Assembly: GCF_009389715.1 (NCBI RefSeq)
Contig: NW_024067781.1
Location: 1 to 64,000 of the forward strand
Origin: Phoenix dactylifera
Lineage: Eukaryota > Streptophyta > Magnoliopsida > Arecales > Arecaceae
Length of the DNA stretch: 64,000 bases
Direction of reading: 5' to 3'
Shown in pieces: positions 56,813 through 64,000 of the stretch (position 1 is the stretch's first letter; each line of letters begins with the position of its first letter). The notes under the pieces are model-generated. The model made no database searches. It saw nothing but the letters and a program-made list of their open reading frames with translations, and was not told the origin of the DNA. The translations under genes and the position numbers were made by a program.

Positions 56813-59800
56813 TCAATCAAACGGATCACATATGCCTAATTCCCTCCTAGGCGTGCAAAATCTATCTTCACTCAAAGGTTTTGTGAATATGTCAGCTAAT
56901 TGTTTCTCAGTGCATACATGCTCAATACATATGTTTCCATTTTGCACATGATCTCTAATAAAATGATATCTTACTTCAATGTGTTTGGCTTTAGAGTGCT
57001 GAACCGGATTTTTAGTAAGGTTGATGGCACTAGTATTATCACACTTTATAGGAATGTTATCTAGTTTAACTCCATAGTCCTCTAGTTGTTGCTTAAGCCA
57101 TAGTACTTGAGCACAACAACTGCCGGCAGCTATATATTCAGCTTCAGCCGTTGACAGTGCTACTGAATTCTGCTTTTTGCTAAACCATGATACTAAGTTA
57201 TTTCCTAAAAATTGACATGTTCCACTAGTGCTCTTCCTATCTAATTTGCATCCAGCAAAATCTGCATCTGAGTAGGCAAGCAAATCTAGACAGGAGTCTC
57301 TTGAGTACCATAATCCTATGTTTGTAGTTCCTCTTAAATATCTAAGGATTCTTTTAATAGCATTTAAATGTGACTCCTTAGGATCTGATTGGTACCTAGC
57401 ACATATTCCCACACTAAACACTATGTCTGGTCTACTAGCAGTAAGGTAGAGCAAAGATCCAATTAAGCCTCTATAAAGCTTCATATCTATACTTTTTCCT
57501 TTCTCATCTTTGTCTAGCTTACTAGTTTCTCATCTTTGTCTAGCTTACTAGTGGGATTCATTGGGGTGCCTATTCCCTTGTGATTTTCATTCCCAAACTT
57601 CTTTAATATTTCCTTTGTATACTTAGTTTGATGAATGAAAATACCTTCTTTGGTTTGCTTGATTTGTAATCCGAGAAAGAAACTTAGTTCTCCCATCAAA
57701 CTCATCTCGAATTCTCCGTGCATTAAATTAGCAAACTCTTTGCAAAAATTATCATTTGTGGCACCAAAGATTATGTCATCTACATATATTTGTACCACTA
57801 GCAGATTTTTGTCTTTTCTTTTGAGAAAAAGTGTTTTATCTACATTTTCTCTACTGAAGTCATTATTTAGTAGAAATTTGCTTAGTCAATCATACCAAGC
57901 CCTAGGTGCTTGCTTCAATCCATATAATGCCTTATGTAGTCTAAACACATGATTTGGCAATTCATGATTCTCAAAACTAGGAGGTTGCTCTACATAAACT
58001 TCTTCCTCTATAAAACCGTTTAAGAAGGTACTTTTTACATCCATTTGATACAATTTGAAATCCATGAAACATGCAAAAGCTAGAAGTAATCTAATAGCCT
58101 CTAATCTAGCTACGGGAGCAAATGTTTCCTCAAAATCTATCCCTTCTTCTTGATTGTATCCCTTAGCTACAAGTCTAGCTTTATTTCTTATAACTACCCC
58201 ATTTTCATCTAATTTATTTCTAAAGATCCATTTTGTTCCAATTACAGAGTTATGCTTTGGTCTCTCAGTTAATGTCCATACATTACTTCTTTTGAATTGA
58301 TTTAATTCTTCTTGCATAGCATTTATCCAATTGGTATCTTTTTCAGCTTCTTCATAAGTCTTAGGTTCTAACTGTGAAACAAAAGCAAGATAATCATTTA
58401 AATTTCTAAGAGAGGATCGAGTTCTTACCCCTTGAGATGGATCACCAATGATTAAGTCTTTAGGGTGTCCATATGCATACCTCCATTCCTTTGGCAAATC
58501 TTGAGATTGTGGTGGCACGCGATCATTTTCCTTATCTTGATTTGGCACGTCATCAAGATTCAATTTTTCAAAGTTAATAATTCATGCATCATCATCAAGG
58601 ATATTTTCTTTCCTAGCAGACTCACTATCAGACTCATCAAATATGATATTAACTGACTCTTCGACTACAAGAGTTCTTTTATTAAACACTCTGTATGCCC
58701 TGCTAGATGTGAAGTATCCTAAGAAGATATCTTCATCTGACTTGGCATCAAATTTACTTAGATCCTCTTTGCCATTGTTTAAAATGAAATATCTACATCC
58801 AAATACTCTAAGATATTTAGCGGTTGGTTTCTTATTCTTCCAAAGTTCATAAGGAGTTTTCTTGGTTATAGGTCGTATTAAAACCCGATTTAGAATATGG
58901 CAAGCAGTGCTTATAGCTTCAGCCCAAAAGTACTTTAGAAGATTTGACTCGCACAACATCGTGCGTGCCATTTCTGCCAAGGTCCTATTTTTCCTTTCAA
59001 CAACCCCATTTTGTTGAAGCGTTCTAGGTGCTGAAAATTGATGTGAGATACCATTTTCATTACAAAATTCTTCAAAGTATTGATTTTCAAATTCAGTTCC
59101 ATGATCACTTCGAATTGCTATTAAGGTGAGCTTCTTTTCATTTATGATATTATTATAATATTTCAAGAATGCTGAAAATGCTTCATTCTTATGTGCCAAA
59201 AATGAAACCCATGTATATCTTGAAAAATCATCTACTATAACTAGTCCATACTTCTTCCCTCCTAGACTCGCAGTTCTAGTGGGTCCAAATAGATCCATAT
59301 GTATGAGTTCAAAAGGCCTAGTTGTTGATACTATATTCTTTGATTTGAAGGATGATTTTGTTTGTTTTCCTAATGAGCATGGTCCACAAATTTTGTCCTT
59401 TTCAAAGATCAATTTTGGCACATCTTTTATTAATTCCTTCTTGACTAGTTTTGATATTAAATCCATACTAGCATGTCCTAGTCTACGATGCCAAAGCCAA
59501 CTTGTTTCATTTTTCTTTTCTTCATTAGTAATTAAACATAATCCATTTTCTTGCCTAATTCATGAAGATCTACCATGTAAATATTTCTTTGCCTTTGTCC
59601 TATAAGTACAATGCTATTATCTTTAGGATTTGTGATTATGCATACTGATGCTTCAAATGTGACTTTAAATCCTTTATCACAAAATTGACTTATGCTAAGT
59701 AGGTTATGTTTCAAACCATTAACTAATAAGACATTTTCTATGAAGGTAGATGGAGTAATGAAAATTTTACCCTTTCCAATGATATACCCTTTTCCATTGT

Positions 59801-59936
59801 CTCCATAGGTTACTACTCCACCCTTCTTAGACTCTAAGGTGACAAATTGGTCTACGTCACCGGTCATGTGTCTTGAACAGCCGCTATCTAGATACCATCG
59901 TTTATCCACCTTATTAGCTGCAAGACACCCCTGCAA
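56813..59936 (-). pseudogene. pol of the Sirevirus-like element, interrupted
   Basis: Domains in order: aspartic protease (WYLDSGCSRHMTGD, 59895-59855); pre-integrase HHCC and integrase 59466-58582 with the D,D,E-bearing segments HMDLFGP, DHGTEFEN and QQNGVVERKNRTL; reverse transcriptase 58563-57514 with [33 protein letters not shown] and the YVDD active-site box; and RNase H 57484-56813 with TAEAEYIAA and ADIFTKPL. Breaks: a frameshift near 59560 between protease and integrase, in-frame TGA at 58582-58584 and at 57886-57888, and a short tandem duplication near 57490-57545 that shifts frame. The enzyme set would copy and insert the element; this copy cannot make it whole. Confidence 0.9.
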
Positions 59937-59942
59937 TTAAGA

Positions 59943-61613
59943 TCAAGCATGAGCTTTAGGTATCCAAACTATGTTGGATCCTTTAGGGTTAGTACTTGAT
60001 GTTCCTTTTGGAACCCAAACTTTCTTGGATTTAAGCTTATAATTGTTACTCAATTTGTTGTAGCTAGACTTTCTATAGTTACATTCATATGCTTTATGTC
60101 CTAATTTATTGCAACAATGACAAGTTATATTTTCATTTTTAGCTTTTACAAATATGTTCTTTAAGTATTTTTGTTTCCTATTTGTTTTATATCCTAATCC
60201 AGCTTTATCATATACAGCTTTTTGACTATCAAGAATCATATTTAATTTGGTTGAGCTAAGTGTAAACTTGTCTACTAAGGATTTATATTTTTCAGCATCT
60301 TCTTTTAACTTGACATTTTCAGCAATTAGATTCTTGATTTCATTTGTGAGTCTCCTACTTAATGTTTCATAGTTATTAGATAGTTTCAGCTTATCTTTGA
60401 TAAGAGATTGATTTTCTTCTTTTAGAACTTTATTTTTATTGATCAGTTTTTTGTGTTCTTCCATGAGTTCTAAAAATGCATCATGTAATTCATCAACAGT
60501 AAAATCACATTTAAGTTCAGAATCTACCTCATCGTCATTGGCCATATGGCAGATTTGGGCCGTCTCTTGATGATCTTCCTCTTCCGAACTTGACTCCTCA
60601 TTTTCACTCCATTCAGCCATAAAGTTCTTCTTCTTAAGTTTTCTTGTCATCCACTTTAATTCCGGGCAATCTATCTTAAAATGCCCGGGCTTGTTACACT
60701 CATAACAAATTGGTGTTTCCTTTTCTTTCTCTTTGTCCTTACCCTTTTCTTTGCTTGAGCTACCTTTGAAGAAGGGTTTCTTTTTATGAAATCTCTTCTT
60801 ACCTCTCATAAATTTTCTGAATTTTCTTCCAAGCATAGCCATTCCTTCTTCATCAAATTCATCATCATCATCAGATTCTTCCGATTCAGTTTCTTGTTTT
60901 GGAGTGGTAGACTTTAGGGCAATGGTCTTTCTTCTCTTGACCTCATCTTCTGAATTTTGCCTCATGGTCAACTCATGGGTCATGAGTGATCATAGAAGTT
61001 CCTCCAATTGCAGTGTATTGAGGTCCTTTGCTTCCTGAATTGCGGTTACCTTGGCCTCCCAGACTCTTGGTAGAGATGTGAGAATTTTTCGCACCAATTC
61101 AGAGTTAGTATAAAACTTTCCTAGACTCTTTAGCCCATTTATGATTTCTGTAAAACGAGTAAACATTTCAGTTATGGACTCAGTGGATTCCATTTTAAAC
61201 AACTCATACTTATGTACTAATATGTTTATTTTTGACTCCTTAACTTGATTAGTTCCTTCATGTGTGACCTCAAATTTATCCCAAATTTCTTTTGCGGATA
61301 TGCATGTAGATATTCTATTGAATTCACTTACATCTAGTGAACAGTAAAGTACATTTATTGCTTTAGCATTTAATTGTGCTAGTCTTCTATCATTCTCATT
61401 CCAATCCATTTCTGGTTTGGGAATGATAGTGCCCTCTATACTAATTGTGGGTGTGTGAGGTCCTCTAAATATAATTTACCACAATTCATAGTCTAGAACT
61501 TGAATGAATATCCTCATCCTAGCTTTCCAGTATGTGTAATTAGTGCCATTAAATAGAGGAGGTCTATTTGTGGATTGCCCCTCACTCATAGAACATCCCA
61601 CTTGGGTTGTCAT
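59943..61613 (-). pseudogene. gag of the Sirevirus-like element, interrupted
   Basis: The frame opens at ATG 61613 (MTTQVGCSMSEGQ, then FNGTNYTYWKARM), the standard copia gag start. It is cut by a TAA near 61476 and a TGA at 60990-60992, each in frame, with the same frame resuming after both. The middle has IWDKFEVTHEG and LTSLPRVWEAKVTAI, typical of this gag class. The C-terminal part (60983-59943) contains the CCHC knuckle CYECNKPGHFKIDC, a long Lys/Glu coiled-coil-like stretch and a second knuckle CHCCNKLGHKAYEC. Gag packages element RNA into virus-like particles. Gag ends with in-frame stops before pol, so readthrough would have been required even if the rest were intact. Confidence 0.85.
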
Positions 61614-61663
61614 GATCTTTGTCTCTTGATTGTGAGATCAACAAATACTATATGAGCACCTCG

Positions 61664-61674
61664 CTCTGATACCA
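61664..61674 (-). other. Primer-binding site, initiator tRNA-Met type
   Basis: The minus strand reads TGGTATCAGAG two bases inside the 5' LTR end (CCTTGGACAACA-AG-TGGTATCAGAGC). This is the usual match to the 3' end of plant initiator tRNA-Met, where reverse transcription is primed. Confidence 0.9.
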
Positions 61675-61676
61675 CT

Positions 61677-63320
61677 TGTTGTCCAAGGTGACAAGCCAAG
61701 AGGGGGGGGGGGATGAATTGGTTTCTCTTAATTTTTACTATCTTACTTTAGTCAATTGATGAGTGAGTGAAATTAGAATAATGCACAATACAAACACACA
61801 AGAGGTATAGTAGTTCGGTGCTCTCCTAAGCACCTACGTCCACTCCCCAAGCGATCCCTTGGGAATTCACTATAATCCCGCAGATTATAGTTGGATTGTT
61901 TTCCGGGCTCATAATCCAAAAACCTTTACACTTTGGTTTTCCGGGATCACCAAGAACCTATGTTGGTTTTACGGGCTCACCAACGAATCTTCACAATTGG
62001 TTTTACGGGTTCACCAATAAACCTACACCGTTGGTTTTACGGGCTCACCAACAAACCTTTACAAGGTGATTAAAAAGAAAGAAGAATGTTGAAACTCCTA
62101 GATGAGCAAATATAACATTTATAAGCTACAAAGAAGAGTTTAGAGAATAGTTATCGCTTGATGAGACTTCTCTCTTCTTTGTCAAGTATGCTTCACTCTT
62201 CAAGGGTGGATGGAGCTTTTGATATCTCTTGGAGTCTGCTCAACCACTTCCTTTTGACTCTTGAATGAAGCACCTGGATGAAGAAGATTAGGGCACTTGT
62301 CTTTCTTGGGTAAGCTTTGATATTTTGCAAAAGGATGTATCCTCTGATGAATAGTGTCACTTTAAATAGTTTCCTTCATCCATTGGACAAGCCCCAATGG
62401 TTAGAATTCAAAAACTAGCCGTTACTCACTGTTGGAAGGTCTGAAAGTACTTCTGCAGAACTAGCCGTTATGCTTCTGCCCGTGCTTGGGTCGACTCAAC
62501 TTTTACTGGGGTCGACCCAACTTTCACTTGGGTCGACTCAAGCATCATTGGGGTCGACCCTCTCAGAAACCACAGAACCTTGTATTTCAGCCTTCCTTCA
62601 CTTGGGTCGACTCAACACTTTTTGGGTCGACTCAACTTTCAGTTGGGTCGACTCAACTTCCACTTGGGTCGACCCTCTCAGGGTTTTCAGAGAACCTATT
62701 TTTGAATGTCATTGCCTTTGGGTCGACTCATGTTAACTTGGGGTCGACTCAAGTTTGGGTCGACTCAAGTTTCATTTGGGTCGACCCTCTCAGGGTTTCC
62801 AGAGAACTGTTTTCTTGAGGCTTGAGGATTGGGTCGACTCATCCTTTGCTTGGGTCGACCCAAGTACTGTTCATCCGTGCCATTTTTGCAGAAGTGTGCC
62901 AGATGGTTTCTTGATGTGCCGGGGTCGACTCAATCAATCTTGGGGTCGACTCAATCAATCTTGGGGTCGACTCAATCCACACTTTGCTGCAACTTAAGGT
63001 TAGATTCATCCATATAATCAATGAAATAAACTTTAAACAATTTTGAATATATATCATGGTAGTGCTACATACTCCAAACAATGAAAATTACTATTGTCCA
63101 CTTAAGAGTATGTTTCACTTGAAACTTTGCCGAATTAGAATTTAGAGTTCACTATCCCTTTCCTATCGCAAATTTTATCTCATTAATAATCATTGAAATA
63201 CATCTTAATCTCATTATACTAATGTATCGAGAGTGACGGACTTATTAATGATGTATCGAATTAACTTGTAACATACTCTTAATCATTGTATTAATCATCA
63301 AAATACCACTATCATCCTCA
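61677..63320 (-). repeat. 5' LTR of the Sirevirus-like element
   Basis: 1644 bp; on the plus strand TGTTGTCC...ATCCTCA. It has the same ladder (about 61893-62061) and 17 exact GGGTCGAC sites (62488-62975). It directly abuts the primer-binding site at its internal end. Confidence 0.93.
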
Positions 63321-63325
63321 ATAGA

Positions 63326-64000
63326 TTTACTAAAAAAAAATTCATTATAAATAAAAGTGGAGATTGGAAACCTAATGTTTCTTCTCTTTTGCAAATAACA
63401 TAAAAAAAATAAAACAAAAAATCTCTTCCTCCCGTTAGAACATAAAATATTTTTTTTTTACTCTTTTCTTCCCCAAAAACAGAGGGTTGCTCTGTTCTTC
63501 TCTTCCCCACCGAGCTCTCTCCTTCCTTCTTCTTCTTCCTTGGACCCGCCGGCCACCAGCCTTGGACCCGCCGACCACCACCTACCAAACTCGCCGAGAG
63601 CTCCCCCCCTCACCCTGTTCTTTGGCTCCCTTATATAGATCCAAGGAGAGGGCGGATGCGGTGGAGGGGGAGGGCAGACGAACGCCGATCCGGAAGGAGG
63701 ACGGCGTGATTGCTGGGGCGCTGGAAGCACCGAGAAGGAGCTGATCATGGCTTGGATCATGGCTGGAACGTTGCGGGATGAGCTGGGAGGTTTGGAAGAG
63801 GCAGAGGGCGTCAATCCATGGGATCACGGGCTTTGATTTGGATGAAGGGCTGGCCGCAGGATGATGGCGTTGAAGACGCGGACGCGGGCGGAAGGAGAGG
63901 GCGGACGGGAAGGGAGGAGTCGTGGATGGCGGGATGATTGGGCGCGATGCTTGGATCACGGGAGAGGGGCTGGCCACGGAACCGTTGCTGGATGAGGAGG
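63326..64000. other. Right edge: AT-rich then GC-rich region with possible minus-strand promoter
   Basis: After the retroelement there is AT-rich DNA to about 63480, then GC-rich sequence. On the minus strand CTATATAAGG (about 63634-63643) is a good TATA box. It is followed by a purine-rich stretch that could be a 5' UTR or an LTR leader. The overlapping proline/serine-rich ORFs in several frames are not credible proteins. Phrases around GATCATGG/GATCACGG recur within 63740-63960. The window ends before any decision is possible. Confidence 0.35.

Larger units (their letters stand above)
52843..63325 (-). mobile_element. Sirevirus-like Ty1/copia LTR retrotransposon, complete but decayed
   Basis: 10,473 bp between TG...CA-type LTRs, flanked by ATAGA on both sides (52843-52847 and 63321-63325). 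Coding order on the minus strand is gag, protease, integrase, reverse transcriptase, RNase H, the Ty1/copia order, with an extra ORF after RNase H. Sirevirus marks seen: long LTRs (1584 and 1644 bp), a gag with two CCHC knuckles, several polypurine tracts downstream of the extra ORF, and arrays of palindromic motifs in the LTRs. Several in-frame stops and frameshifts make it non-autonomous. The LTRs differ by scattered C/T and G/A transitions plus one 60 bp length difference, so the insertion is moderately young. Confidence 0.93.

Noticed and set aside
63458-63977. Overlapping Pro/Ser-rich ORFs at the right edge
   Set aside because: Low-complexity GC-rich sequence open in several frames at once, no domain or splice support.

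Overview
The window is nuclear DNA of a flowering plant, most likely a commelinid monocot (palm-like; this is inference). It is AT-rich with spliced genes, canonical GT-AG introns, a GC-rich 5' end on the PPR gene, a NAC factor, LINEs with poly(A) tails, MITE-like repeats and a full-length Ty1/copia element of the Sirevirus type. I see no rRNA or tRNA genes and nothing bacterial.

Layout. 1-1 kb: a SIAMESE-RELATED cell-cycle inhibitor gene on the minus strand, with a tandem duplication upstream of it. 2.0-7.7 kb: a plus-strand unit with a 5' leader exon, a long intron carrying a 1.26 kb inverted repeat, a Josephin-like deubiquitinase gene and, 38 bp after its stop, a membrane-anchored FAS1-like ORF. 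7.7-12.5 kb: intergenic, with a five-copy array of a ~263 bp unit. 12.5-14.0 kb: a three-exon NAC transcription factor (minus). 17.2-17.8 kb: an almost pristine TRIM (611 bp, identical 5 bp target-site duplications) whose LTRs carry a plant snRNA-type promoter motif pair. 18.96-20.42 kb: five copies of a ~290 bp AT-rich repeat. 20.6-22.2 kb: an intronless PPR gene. 24.3 kb: a short U2 snRNA retropseudogene. 26.3-26.6 kb: a 105-residue membrane protein. 29.9-37.5 kb: a ten-exon O-fucosyltransferase-type gene (minus), reconstructed as 585 residues with all splice phases consistent. 39-42 kb: three truncated LINE copies, one with exact 11 bp target-site duplications. 42-46.6 kb: three MITE-like repeats rich in GGGTCGGGT. 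47.7-49.7 kb: a broken TGD3-like ABC ATPase fragment and two unassigned exon-like segments. 52.85-63.32 kb: a complete but decayed Sirevirus-like retrotransposon (10.47 kb, minus strand, TSD ATAGA). 63.3-64.0 kb: a GC-rich stretch with a possible minus-strand promoter.

The host genes belong to unrelated pathways: cell-cycle arrest, ubiquitin removal, transcription, organelle RNA processing and Golgi glycosylation. The only tight pairing is the Josephin/FAS1 pair. The strongest points for a second look are that pair, the snRNA-promoter-like TRIM, the GTCGAC-centred repeat arrays of the Sirevirus LTRs, and the long foldback inside the Josephin gene's intron. Exon coordinates were worked out by hand from splice consensus, frame continuity and family similarity recalled from memory; no alignment or database search was run.
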